50,272 nucleotides of DNA from assembly GCA_003280095.1 (NCBI GenBank), contig QCGA01000008.1, positions 1 through 50,272 of the forward strand. Reading direction: 5' to 3'. Numbering within the stretch: position 1 is the stretch's first letter; each line of letters begins with the position of its first letter. Positions 1-6,847 of the stretch are shown piece by piece. This DNA is from Prochlorococcus sp. AG-363-O16. GTDB taxonomy: Bacteria > Cyanobacteriota > Cyanobacteriia > PCC-6307 > Cyanobiaceae. Both the position numbers and the translations under genes were made by a program. Below the pieces are notes generated by a model that did not search any database, had not been told where the DNA came from, and saw only the letters and a program-made list of their open reading frames with translations.

Positions 1-362
1 AAGTGGAGATGCCTGTCAGGATGAAGTTGCAAGGCTTCAAGCTGATTTTTGACGCGAGGATCCATACCCGTTAGGCCTGCATGCTGAGGAGCCTGGAACT
101 GGGGAAGCTCAATCAATGTGAGCAGGTCGCCTTGTTGCGATCTGGAGGCATGATGGGAATCCGATAGATCTATTAGTTCAGGGAATTGATCCTTGAGAAA
201 TGTCTTATCGATTCCTGAGTCAGATACCTGCTCTAGCCCGTTAGAGGAATAGCCATCTAGTCGCAAATAGCCGCATTTGCCTTGATGGCTTCGCATTGTT
301 TTGAGTATCCAGCTGGTTTTGCCACAGCCTGGCGAACCCGAGATCAGCCATGTCTGGCTCAT
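1..362 (-). CDS. CobW/COG0523-type GTPase, N-terminal part (runs off the window)
   Basis: The frame is open from an ATG at 362 to the window edge, giving the first 120 residues. The start reads MSQTWLISGSPGCGKTSW, so a P-loop (GSPGCGKT) begins at about residue 9, as in the CobW/P47K family of metal-linked GTPases. COG0523 proteins are often metal chaperones made under zinc limitation. A Zur-box-like palindrome about 40 bp upstream and the znu cluster next door fit a zinc role, which is inference. The C-terminal half is outside the window. An unrelated P-loop NTPase cannot be excluded. Confidence 0.7.
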   Translation of the reverse strand, partial: MSQTWLISGSPGCGKTSWILKTMRSHQGKCGYLRLDGYSSNGLEQVSDSGIDKTFLKDQFPELIDLSDSHHASRSQQGDLLTLIELPQFQAPQHAGLTGMDPRVKNQLEALQLHPDRHLH

Positions 363-403
363 TCTTGAGGCACTAGAAATCAATGAAATATAACAAAAAT
401 TAA

Positions 404-416
404 AACGATAATCATT
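404..416. promoter_or_regulatory. Candidate Zur box upstream of the CobW-type gene
   Basis: AACGATAATCATT is a near-perfect inverted repeat (AACGAT / ATCATT around a central A) in an A+T-rich stretch 42 bp upstream of the GTPase ATG. It resembles the Fur/Zur operator class and the stronger palindrome between znuC and znuA. It is assigned by pattern and context only. Confidence 0.45.
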
Positions 417-419
417 TTT

Positions 420-887
420 ATTTCTAAACCCTTACCTTCCCCTCTTTTTAGTTAACGCTGAGCAATCTGAAGCTCCTCTTTATGTCAACTCAACAAAGAG
501 ACTGGATGAACTGGATCGTCTTCGTCTACCTCCTGGGGTTCGATGACGGTGCTTAGGTAGAGCTTTTAGGTCTAATGATTTGCTTGGTTGGTCCAACCGT
601 TTTGTCTTTTTGGTCTAACCACCTACAGAAATCCATTGCCACTACTGGACGTTATGGAGTTATCAGGCAACTAGCGCCTTTTCTTGTAGAAGTGAATAGG
701 AGCGCTAAAGGTAGATACAAACAAGGATTACTTGCTTGTGGCCAAGCTCACCTCAATTAGACAAGTCTTTGTCCACTGTGGCAACGGTGATTAGAGAAGG
801 AGATCGGATGGTGTCCAGAAGCTGCATGAGGAATTTCGGACCCCGGTATGGGGGCTTAAGAGATCGGCCTATAGCGTTATATGAACT
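420..887. other. Gene-poor stretch between the CobW-type gene and znuB
   Basis: About 470 bp without a convincing gene. It holds a possible 24-codon ORF (482-556), a perfect 13-bp palindrome GGTTGGTCCAACC (586-598) followed by a T-rich run, and TTTGGTCTAACC (609-620), which matches the repeats beside the integrase at 11.7 kb. A 61-codon frame at 575-760 has no recognisable features and is probably chance. A small GC-rich inverted repeat (CCCC/GGGG) lies near 841-854. Confidence 0.4.
482..556 (+). CDS. Possible 24-aa hydrophobic micropeptide
   Basis: ATG at 482 to TAG at 554-556 encodes a peptide with a polar N-terminus (MSTQQRDW), a short hydrophobic core (NWIVFVYLLGF) and an acidic end (DDGA). 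Photosynthetic bacteria have many real membrane micropeptides of this size. No clear Shine-Dalgarno sequence is visible and the core is short for a transmembrane span. It is listed as a possibility only. Confidence 0.2.
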   Translation: MSTQQRDWMNWIVFVYLLGFDDGA

Positions 888-912
888 CAGACTTTTTTTT
901 AGAAAAAGTCTG
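888..912 (-). terminator. Hairpin just past the end of znuB
   Basis: CAGACTTTTT (888-897) pairs perfectly with AAAAAGTCTG (903-912) around a 5-nt loop, starting 5 nt beyond the znuB stop codon. The stem itself is A/T-rich, and no clean U-run follows it on the minus strand. It may act as a 3'-end stabiliser rather than an efficient intrinsic terminator. Confidence 0.45.
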
Positions 913-916
913 ATAT

Positions 917-1711
917 TTACTTTGATTTTTCTCTTAAAAAAGGTAATGAAAGTAAGCAAAGAACTCCTATAAGAGGGCCAGGTGAAAGGTTAAAACCAAT
1001 CGAAAGCAAAAAACCTATAAATGTCAATAGAAATCCATACCCTGCAGAACGCACCATTGCAGAATGCAGGCTAGGGGCATGATTTAAGCCAAAAAGAGCT
1101 GGTGCTGAGAGCAAACCTATAACCAAAATGACCCCTACAGCCGCCATCGAACTAACAACAACGAGTGCAGTTACAAAACCAAGTGCTAGTCGAACTGAAG
1201 AAACATTTAACCCACTTGCAGCGGCACCTTCAGGGTCTAAACCTATATAAACTAATTTTTGATAAGAAGTTTTCAATAGCAATAACAATGCAGTTGCAGC
1301 GAGCAAGGATCTAATTAGATCAGCTTGTCCCACTGCTAAGAGGTCACCAAATAAAATAGATTCCAGATCGACTCTTAGGCTTCCTAAAAGCGGTATCAAT
1401 AAAACCCCTAAGCCAAGTGTGCCTGCGAGAACAGTATTAATGACCCCCTCATTGTTTCCTTTACTTTTTGAGGAAAGTCTTTCTGCAACAAGAGCCCCGA
1501 CTAATCCACTAAGCATCCCACCTAATGAAGGATCAACTCCTATAGCCAAAGCTAAGACTATCCCTGGAACTACTGCATGCGAAATTAAATTAGCTTGGAG
1601 AAGGCGACGATGCGTGATCAAGACAGCACCAGTTGCAGGACAAAGCATTCCAACTAAAAGTGCTATCAGGAATGGTAAAACCCACCAATTGGTAAAAAAT
1701 GCTTCTAACAA
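917..1711 (-). CDS. znuB: Zinc ABC transporter permease ZnuB
   Basis: 264 aa, the usual length for ABC-3 family permeases of zinc and manganese importers. The sequence is almost all hydrophobic segments, with the family features SHAVVPG (residues 44-50) and the cytoplasmic ATPase-contact region GLDPEGAAASGLNV (157-170). It forms the inner-membrane channel for Zn2+ delivered by ZnuA and powered by ZnuC. Its gene is on the same strand as znuC but separated from it by zur on the opposite strand. Zinc rather than manganese is inferred from the Zur gene and Zur-type boxes. Confidence 0.88.
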   Translation of the reverse strand: MLEAFFTNWWVLPFLIALLVGMLCPATGAVLITHRRLLQANLISHAVVPGIVLALAIGVDPSLGGMLSGLVGALVAERLSSKSKGNNEGVINTVLAGTLGLGVLLIPLLGSLRVDLESILFGDLLAVGQADLIRSLLAATALLLLLKTSYQKLVYIGLDPEGAAASGLNVSSVRLALGFVTALVVVSSMAAVGVILVIGLLSAPALFGLNHAPSLHSAMVRSAGYGFLLTFIGFLLSIGFNLSPGPLIGVLCLLSLPFLREKSK

Positions 1712-1740
1712 TGCACTAAAAGATTAATCTTGGTAAAGGT

Positions 1741-2172
1741 ATGAGAATCAAACCTCAGAGTATGGTCGATCAAAGCAGTGGTTTGACCACCCGTCAACAA
1801 AATATATTGGAGCAGTTGAATAATTGTGCCGATGAGATCAGCGGCCAACAACTTCATCGGTCCTTGATCGAAGCGTCTTCTAATATGGGGTTGACTACGG
1901 TTTATCGACATCTTCGAGCTCTTCAGCAAAAAGGCTTGGTGCGATGTCGAAACCTTCCTACAGGTGAAGCACTTTACAGCCCTGTGAATAGGGATCATCA
2001 TCATTTGACTTGTGTTGACTGTGGTCAAACAGTTGTTTTGAAGTCCTGTCCAATCAAAAACATTGAATTGCCTAAGACGCACACAAAAAATTTTGAGCTT
2101 TTGTTTCATACACTTGAATTCTTTGGCCTTTGTAAGAATTGTCACCAGCGTCAGAAAGTGGCTGAAAGCTGA
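1741..2172 (+). CDS. zur: Fur-family regulator, zinc type (Zur)
   Basis: 143 aa. A winged helix-turn-helix lies around MGLTTVYRHLRALQQKG (residues 49-65). The Fur-family structural zinc cysteines are present as C91-x2-C94 and C131-x2-C134, with the HHH metal-site region at 86-88. Zur represses zinc-uptake genes when zinc is sufficient. It starts 29 bp from the divergent znuB start and ends 7 bp from the convergent znuC stop, so it lies wholly between two genes of its likely regulon, on the opposite strand. Met1 and Met8 are both possible starts. Zur is preferred over Fur or PerR because of the zinc-transport context. Confidence 0.88.
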   Translation: MRIKPQSMVDQSSGLTTRQQNILEQLNNCADEISGQQLHRSLIEASSNMGLTTVYRHLRALQQKGLVRCRNLPTGEALYSPVNRDHHHLTCVDCGQTVVLKSCPIKNIELPKTHTKNFELLFHTLEFFGLCKNCHQRQKVAES

Positions 2173-2179
2173 ATATTGA

Positions 2180-2875
2180 TTAGCCACAACAGTGGTTACC
2201 CATACTACTAATTGATTGAAGCTTGCTTCTCACCTCTTCTGGAGTTCCAAAGGCCAAAACAGTTCGATCAAGTGTGATTACTTTGTCGTAAGCATTTAAA
2301 GCTTGACCCCAGTCATGGCTACTGACAAATATCGTTAACCCCGCTTCGGCAAGCTGACGAATAATGCTTAGAAACTGCTCCCTGGATGGAGGGTCAAGTG
2401 CCGCACAGGGTTCATCCAAAAGGAAAATAGATGCATTTTGTGCCAGCGTTTTTGCAAGTAAGGCTCTTTGTTGCTGTCCTCCAGACAGTGAATCAAGTCG
2501 TTTCTTAGCTAAAGCAATAAGACCAACCCGTTGAAGTGAAGCTTCTGTCTTGCAACATGATTTATTTGCAGCATTCACTTGACCCAGTGCTACCAATCCT
2601 TCAGTAGTGATAGGGAAATTCCAATTGATAGAGCTTCTTTGAGGCATTAATGAAACTTGACTTCGATTCGCTCCTAAAGGATGCTCATCTAAAAAAATTT
2701 TTCCTTCATGCGGGATGAGCTGACCTTGCAATAGGCGCAGCAAGGTTGATTTTCCTGCTCCATTCGGACCAACAAGAGCTGTAAGCGTTCCTGTTTTCAG
2801 TTCTAAAGAAATGTCCTTTAGAACAGATTCTTTGCCATAGGAAAATGACAGGCTTTTTGCAATGAGATTAGTCAA
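2180..2875 (-). CDS. znuC: Zinc ABC transporter ATP-binding protein ZnuC
   Basis: 231 aa. Walker A GPNGAGKST (residues 36-44), signature LSGGQQQR (130-137), Walker B FLLDEP (151-156) and the H-loop His (about 187) are all intact. It powers Zn2+ import through ZnuB. The protein ends in GNHCCG, a short thiol/His tail that could bind metal; that is speculation. Transcription from the znuC/znuA control region into znuB would pass through zur in antisense. Confidence 0.88.
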   Translation of the reverse strand: MTNLIAKSLSFSYGKESVLKDISLELKTGTLTALVGPNGAGKSTLLRLLQGQLIPHEGKIFLDEHPLGANRSQVSLMPQRSSINWNFPITTEGLVALGQVNAANKSCCKTEASLQRVGLIALAKKRLDSLSGGQQQRALLAKTLAQNASIFLLDEPCAALDPPSREQFLSIIRQLAEAGLTIFVSSHDWGQALNAYDKVITLDRTVLAFGTPEEVRSKLQSISSMGNHCCG

Positions 2876-2883
2876 TCAAGAAT

Positions 2884-2910
2884 GCGTGAATAGCGTGAAT
2901 AGCGTGAAAA
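2884..2910. repeat. Three tandem 9-bp repeats upstream of znuC
   Basis: GCGTGAATA occurs twice in a row (2884-2901) followed by GCGTGAAAA (2902-2910). The array lies between the znuC start (2875) and the Zur-box palindrome (2942-2958), so it falls in the znuC leader or promoter. It could be a binding site or a slippage product. Confidence 0.6.
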
Positions 2911-2941
2911 TCTCACCTTCAGAGACTAGCGCATACTTAAA

Positions 2942-2958
2942 ATGAAAATCGTTTTCAT
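2942..2958. promoter_or_regulatory. Zur box in the divergent znuC/znuA control region
   Basis: ATGAAAATCGTTTTCAT has perfect 7-bp arms (ATGAAAA / TTTTCAT) around a 3-bp centre. It lies between znuC (start 2875, minus) and znuA (start 3027, plus). Size, symmetry and A/T-rich arms match cyanobacterial Zur operators. One site could control both directions. Confidence 0.75.
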
Positions 2959-3026
2959 TTGAACACAATTCTCTCTCGAGTTGGGTCTAAATGCTTATGC
3001 TTCCGTGAAATTATTTTGTTTATTGC

Positions 3027-3950
3027 GTGAGAGTTAGATCCGTTCTTACTAGCTGCTCGGTTGTTTGCAGTCTTTTCTTTGGCTCAAGTCTTGCAAAAGC
3101 TTCTGAGGGTAAACCCGGTGTAGTTGCTTTTGATGGTGTCCTTTGTGATGTTGTGCGGACTATTGCTTCCAAATCAGCTGATGTTTACTGTGTGATTCCA
3201 CCAACTGGAGATCCACACTTTTATCGTCTGAAGCCAAAAGACTTACAAGCTATAGCAAAGGCAGATATTGTTTTTCACAACGGTTTTTATTTAACCCCTT
3301 CAGCCCTAAAACTATCTACAAAAGCTTCTGTACTAGCAGTCGCAGAGAAAGCAATGCCTAGATATAAGGGCAAAGATCCACATGTTTGGCATGATCCAAA
3401 TAATATCTCTGCAATGTCGACGATTATTGAACAAAGCCTCCAAAAGGTGTTGCCCCAATCTGAGGTCTCGGCACTAAACTCACGTACTGAAAGCGCCAAG
3501 GCTGTTCTAAAGGAACTAAGTAACTGGACTTCCGCTCAATTGAGATCGATACCTAATGAAAATCGAGTACTAGTGACTCAACATCGTGCTTTTAGTCATT
3601 TGACTAAAAGATTCAAACTACGTGAACTTCCTGTGATTGACTCTTTCGCAACGGGTGGAACCCTCCGTCCTTCCAGCCTTAGCACGATTGTGTCTGAGGT
3701 GCAAAAGTCTGGTAGCCGGGTCTTGTTCACCGAATCTATTCCAGTAAACAAGACACTTAGGCGCATCAGTAGGGCTACCGGTATTCCGGTAATGAATACG
3801 CCTCTATATCCTGATGGACTTGCACCTGGTGGCCTTTCAACAATTGAGACTGCGACCTCGAATATTTGTGTAATTACAAAAGGTCAGGGAAGCACTTGTG
3901 ATCAAAAAACAGCAGATCAGATTTCTCAAAAATGGGCGGACATTCGTTAG
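3027..3950 (+). CDS. znuA: Zinc ABC transporter substrate-binding protein ZnuA
   Basis: 307 aa from a GTG start, with an N-terminal export signal (charged RVR, then a hydrophobic stretch to SSLAKA, about residue 25). Likely zinc ligands are in the family positions: GDPHFY (H64), DPHVWHD (H119), the QHRAFSH segment (186-191) and a late Asp in LYPDG (263). The His-rich loop seen in many ZnuA proteins is absent here. The downstream outer-membrane-like protein has an acidic/His loop instead. It binds periplasmic Zn2+ and hands it to ZnuB. Confidence 0.88.
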   Translation: MRVRSVLTSCSVVCSLFFGSSLAKASEGKPGVVAFDGVLCDVVRTIASKSADVYCVIPPTGDPHFYRLKPKDLQAIAKADIVFHNGFYLTPSALKLSTKASVLAVAEKAMPRYKGKDPHVWHDPNNISAMSTIIEQSLQKVLPQSEVSALNSRTESAKAVLKELSNWTSAQLRSIPNENRVLVTQHRAFSHLTKRFKLRELPVIDSFATGGTLRPSSLSTIVSEVQKSGSRVLFTESIPVNKTLRRISRATGIPVMNTPLYPDGLAPGGLSTIETATSNICVITKGQGSTCDQKTADQISQKWADIR

Positions 3951-3995
3951 TCGCCTTATCACTTCATTTCCTAACTCAACTACCTTGTCAATTTT

Positions 3996-4961
3996 ATGTC
4001 TACCAATTTTATCAAAAGACTAAATCCTTTGAAAGCCTCATTGCTCTTAGGCGTTGCATTGACGAGTGTTGATGCTTCACTATTACCTCGTATGGGGCAT
4101 GCCCACGGGGGAGGAGGAACTGAGCCTTTAGAAGCAGGTGAATTTAGGTTGACGCCTCAAATAACCGTGGAAGCTCATGGTGGTTTTGAAAACAATATTG
4201 AAGGAAAACCAGAACATTATGGACTTGATGGACTCTTTGGAGGTTTGATGGAATGGGGGTTAGAGAACGGTGGAAAATTCTCTATTGAAGGTGCTTTTGG
4301 ACCTGTCGGGGTATGGGGTGAAGCAGAACATTTTTATGGTGCCGTACATTCTGATCATGACGATCATGACGATGACGACGATCATGAAGAAGAGCATGCT
4401 GAGCACGACACTGACTACAAACGAGAAGATTTCCGTGGTTACTTAAAAGCTACATATGCTCCCAATGATCGCCTTAGTGTGGCAGTAGATACCCAGCCTT
4501 ATATCGTTACAAAAAATCAGGGAGAAGAAAAGAAAGGAACCAAAAATTCAATTGGCGCAAAAGTACTATATGCTTTCGGTGAAGGGGATGTTAATTTCGC
4601 ACTCGGCGATAACTTTAAGGATCTCACTGATGGAGCTTATGTAAGTTTGGAACACCGTCAAGGTTGGGATTCAGTTGGAGAATGGCAAGGTAATTACACA
4701 GATCCTAGAGTAGGAGTCGAATTTAATTACGATTTAATTGCTCTCAAAATAGAAGGTGGGCCTCGTTTCTTTGTCTCATCATCTGAGGCAAGTACAAGCG
4801 AACGTACAGATTTCGCTGGTGAAATTGAGATTGGTCGCCCTGTAGGAGAAAACGCATACGTATTTATTCATTGGCAACCTACCCGTAGTGATAAGGATGG
4901 TTCTGATTGGGGAGAAGGTTGGCAACATCATGTTGGAACAGGAGTAACATTTACTTTCTGA
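3996..4961 (+). CDS. Putative outer-membrane beta-barrel protein with His/Asp-rich metal-binding loop
   Basis: 321 aa. It has an N-terminal signal followed by a mature start with GHAHGGGG (residues 34-41), alternating polar/hydrophobic strands typical of a barrel, and a C-terminal aromatic (VTFTF). Residues 118-140 are nearly all His, Asp and Glu, a strong candidate metal-binding loop. The gene starts 45 bp after znuA with no visible terminator between them, so it is probably co-transcribed under Zur control. A zinc-capturing or zinc-conducting outer-membrane protein is inferred. The sequence does not show the plug domain of TonB-dependent receptors such as ZnuD. Confidence 0.65.
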   Translation: MSTNFIKRLNPLKASLLLGVALTSVDASLLPRMGHAHGGGGTEPLEAGEFRLTPQITVEAHGGFENNIEGKPEHYGLDGLFGGLMEWGLENGGKFSIEGAFGPVGVWGEAEHFYGAVHSDHDDHDDDDDHEEEHAEHDTDYKREDFRGYLKATYAPNDRLSVAVDTQPYIVTKNQGEEKKGTKNSIGAKVLYAFGEGDVNFALGDNFKDLTDGAYVSLEHRQGWDSVGEWQGNYTDPRVGVEFNYDLIALKIEGGPRFFVSSSEASTSERTDFAGEIEIGRPVGENAYVFIHWQPTRSDKDGSDWGEGWQHHVGTGVTFTF

Positions 4962-4996
4962 GAATTAAATATTTTAAAAACTAATTTAACTAAGTA

Positions 4997-5037
4997 AAAA
5001 AACTACCGTGTAGGAATTCCTATGCGGTAGTTTTCTA
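4997..5037 (+). terminator. Rho-independent terminator of the znuA transcript
   Basis: AAAACTACCG (4999-5008) pairs with CGGTAGTTTT (5025-5034) across a 16-nt loop, ending in a T-run. It begins 38 nt after the outer-membrane gene stop. Confidence 0.75.
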
Positions 5038-5135
5038 TTAATTACTTTTTGCTCTTTAGGCTGTTGCCCGTATCGTTTTCTGCCCGCTCACAATCCTGTT
5101 TATTGACCTCACCGTCACTGAGCCATCAGGAGATA

Positions 5136-5160
5136 AGCAAGAGCAAAGCAAGAGCAAAGC
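5136..5160. repeat. Short 11-bp tandem duplication
   Basis: AGCAAGAGCAA occurs twice head to tail, followed by AGC, in the noncoding gap between the znuA-side terminator and the small secreted protein. No function is evident. It may mark replication slippage near the left side of the island. Confidence 0.5.
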
Positions 5161-5218
5161 ATCCGCATTCAATATGAAACCATTCTGCAAATAGAAAGGT
5201 TGAGCTAAAAGTCCTTGG

Positions 5219-5407
5219 TTATTGAATTTTCAAGGTGCGATTTACTTTTAATCGCGCATTATCCAAGGAGACTTTGCATTCATTACCTTTATTTGCACAC
5301 CAGACATCAAAAGATTGTGCCTGATTGGTTTTCTCTGCTTCGCCTAAGCCAGCATTAGCAGGTGAAGCAAGAGTAAGTAGTAACGGTGCAAGTAGAAGGT
5401 GTCTCAT
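5219..5407 (-). CDS. Small secreted protein, function unknown
   Basis: 62 aa. A clear signal peptide (MRHLLLAPLLLTLASPANA, cleavage after ANA at about residue 19) is followed by a roughly 43-residue mature part with two cysteines (WCANKGNECKV) that could form a disulfide. The mature part is polar, with no membrane span. It lies between the host zinc block and the phage-derived genes on the strand of the latter. Whether it belongs to the host or the island is unclear. Confidence 0.65.
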   Translation of the reverse strand: MRHLLLAPLLLTLASPANAGLGEAEKTNQAQSFDVWCANKGNECKVSLDNARLKVNRTLKIQ

Positions 5408-5477
5408 CTCATCTAAACGTGGTCCGTCTTTTCAGTATCCCTTTATTCCCAAAGATGATCCAGCCATTGGCTGTCTC

Positions 5478-5636
5478 CTAATGGTTTAAATAATCAACCC
5501 CGATGTGCCTCAGGAGTTGCTCGTACTGTCGTAAAGACATGCCTTGAGCAGCAGCTCTGACTGTTCTGACACCTTGGTCAGTTAGGTCTACGGATTTCAT
5601 CCAGTCTTTGTGATCTTGTTGTTCTTTGGTTTTCAT
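5478..5636 (-). CDS. 52-aa island protein, unknown function
   Basis: ATG at 5636 to TAG at 5478-5480. A polar, charged N-terminus (MKTKEQQDHKDW) is followed by a helical, Arg/Gln-rich segment (VRTVRAAAQGMSLRQYEQLL). There is no signal or membrane span. It lies 20 bp after the 58-aa gene on the same strand, so they are probably co-transcribed. The AAQGMSLRQYEQLL segment resembles a small helix-turn-helix, but that is too weak to assign DNA binding. Confidence 0.5.
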   Translation of the reverse strand: MKTKEQQDHKDWMKSVDLTDQGVRTVRAAAQGMSLRQYEQLLRHIGVDYLNH

Positions 5637-5656
5637 TTTTTCTATTTCTCATTTGT

Positions 5657-5833
5657 TTAAACGATCCATTCATCAAGAAGTACACGTGCTTCTTCCTCCC
5701 TTTTGTCTTTTCGTAATTCAGTTAGACGGTTAAAGGCAGATTCAGCCATTTTTCCTTCAGTCCAGAAGCGAATAACCCTTGTATGGCGAGCCGTATCTCG
5801 AGTTGGAGTTATAGGTTTCAATTGGTTCTGCAT
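5657..5833 (-). CDS. 58-aa island protein, unknown function
   Basis: ATG at 5833 to TAA at 5657-5659. The protein is basic at the N-terminus (TPTRDTARHTRVIRFW) and carries a long charged, probably helical C-terminal half (FNRLTELRKDKREEEARVLL). It lies 29 bp after the 272-aa gene and 20 bp before the 52-aa gene. Small charged proteins of this kind are common in phage early regions. No family is recognised. Confidence 0.5.
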   Translation of the reverse strand: MQNQLKPITPTRDTARHTRVIRFWTEGKMAESAFNRLTELRKDKREEEARVLLDEWIV

Positions 5834-5862
5834 TAGTTGTTCGTAGAGAATGGTGGTTTAGG

Positions 5863-6681
5863 TCAAATAGTTATTAGTGATTGAGTTGGCAATGAAGCGA
5901 CATGTGCATGACTGAAGAGTGCATCCTTAGCTGGACTAAGAATTTCAATTAGCTGGGTATCTTTCCAGGCATCTTCAGTGAAGAGTTCTATTGCCAGGTC
6001 TCTTAGTTGTGCAGCTTTATCATACTTAGTTGGTTCAACAACTTCAGTAGTGGAGCTTGAGTCATCCGCAGCAATTTCTAAGTTCGTTGGTTGTAGTGGA
6101 GGTAGAGCTTTAGAAGGATTCTTCGGATACTCCTTTCTGATGTCTTCTATTTCTCTAACTGTTGGATTCGTCTCTTTCTTTTTGGATAGTTGGTGTACCT
6201 TTCTTATTCCTTCCTCGCTCATGCGAGAGAGTTCATATTGTGCTGAGACACCAAGAGATTCAATCCAATCAAGTTGAGCAACAAGAGTCACCTTTGGTTT
6301 CCTTCCTGACCAGGCTTGAAACCTCAGCTTCTCTTTGAATTTCTTAGCCTGCACCAACATGGTTGCTTGTTTACGAGACAGACCATTCCTTTCAAGAAAC
6401 TTCTGGAGTTGAGACTTAAGTCTTTTGGATTTCCAGCGGTACTGGTGGTCTTCGTTTTTATCTATCTCATCTGCAATTTCATAGACAACATCTACAAGCT
6501 TTATCGCAGCCCATCCATGCTTCTGAGCTAAACCGAGTTGTCCATCTCTCAAAGCATCAAGAGCATTTACCGCATCAGTTCCAAGTTCTTCAATTAAACG
6601 TTGAGTGGTTTTTGAATACCTCAGATCCAGTGTTTCATCTTCGTTCCATGGGGTTAGGGCTTGTTCGATTGAGTAAGTCAT
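5863..6681 (-). CDS. 272-aa island protein, unknown; possible DNA- or protein-binding factor
   Basis: The ATG at 6681 (MTYSIEQALTPW) is preferred over an upstream start at 6750, because the longer form would translate through a perfect 12-bp palindrome at 6701-6712. The protein is soluble, highly charged and mainly helical. The middle segment GLSRKQATMLVQAKKFKEKL could be a helix-turn-helix. The C-terminal third has a low-complexity linker (DDSSSTTEVVEP) before a last helical domain. It follows the polymerase gene after a 376-bp structured gap. In T7-like phages this position holds early or DNA-metabolism genes, but no such family is recognisable. Confidence 0.6.
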   Translation of the reverse strand: MTYSIEQALTPWNEDETLDLRYSKTTQRLIEELGTDAVNALDALRDGQLGLAQKHGWAAIKLVDVVYEIADEIDKNEDHQYRWKSKRLKSQLQKFLERNGLSRKQATMLVQAKKFKEKLRFQAWSGRKPKVTLVAQLDWIESLGVSAQYELSRMSEEGIRKVHQLSKKKETNPTVREIEDIRKEYPKNPSKALPPLQPTNLEIAADDSSSTTEVVEPTKYDKAAQLRDLAIELFTEDAWKDTQLIEILSPAKDALFSHAHVASLPTQSLITI

Positions 6682-6700
6682 ATTCCATTTATTTGTTTTG

Positions 6701-6712
6701 TTCCACGTGGAA
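6701..6712. promoter_or_regulatory. Perfect 12-bp palindrome before the 272-aa gene (operator candidate)
   Basis: TTCCACGTGGAA is fully self-complementary and ends 19 bp upstream of the preferred ATG at 6681, where a repressor or activator would act. No second copy was noticed in the window. Confidence 0.4.
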
Positions 6713-6778
6713 TTAATTACCTCAAACCGCAGTCCGTAACTCGTCTGCAACGTACGGCTAGGTAACCATTATTTGTCC

Positions 6779-6847
6779 TAGATGTATTAAGGAAGTTCGC
6801 CTGAGTGCAACGAAGGCTCCGCCTTACTCAGCCTGCTTCAACATCTA
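6779..6847 (-). ncRNA. Candidate structured RNA: 69-nt nested hairpin
   Basis: Four paired segments nest in register: TAGATGT (6779-6785) with ACATCTA (6841-6847), GAAG (6792-6795) with CTTC (6836-6839), CTGAGT (6801-6806) with ACTCAG (6826-6831), and AAGGC (6813-6817) with GCCTT (6821-6825). Both strands could form it; the minus strand is the coding direction of the island. It may be a processed leader, an RNase III site or a small RNA. No known RNA family is recognised. Confidence 0.4.

Noticed and set aside
575-760. 61-codon frame in the cobW-znuB gap
   Set aside because: No domain, no ribosome-binding site, and it contains a palindrome and an att-like motif; probably chance.
1705-2187. 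160-codon minus-strand frame antisense to zur
   Set aside because: It fully overlaps zur, which has clear Fur-family motifs, and its translation is unlike any protein (low-complexity Cys/Thr/Gln mix).
5045-5120. Minus-strand segment reading DGEVNKQDCERAEND, like part of an EF-hand
   Set aside because: A stop lies just upstream in frame and no start exists; too short to call even a pseudogene.
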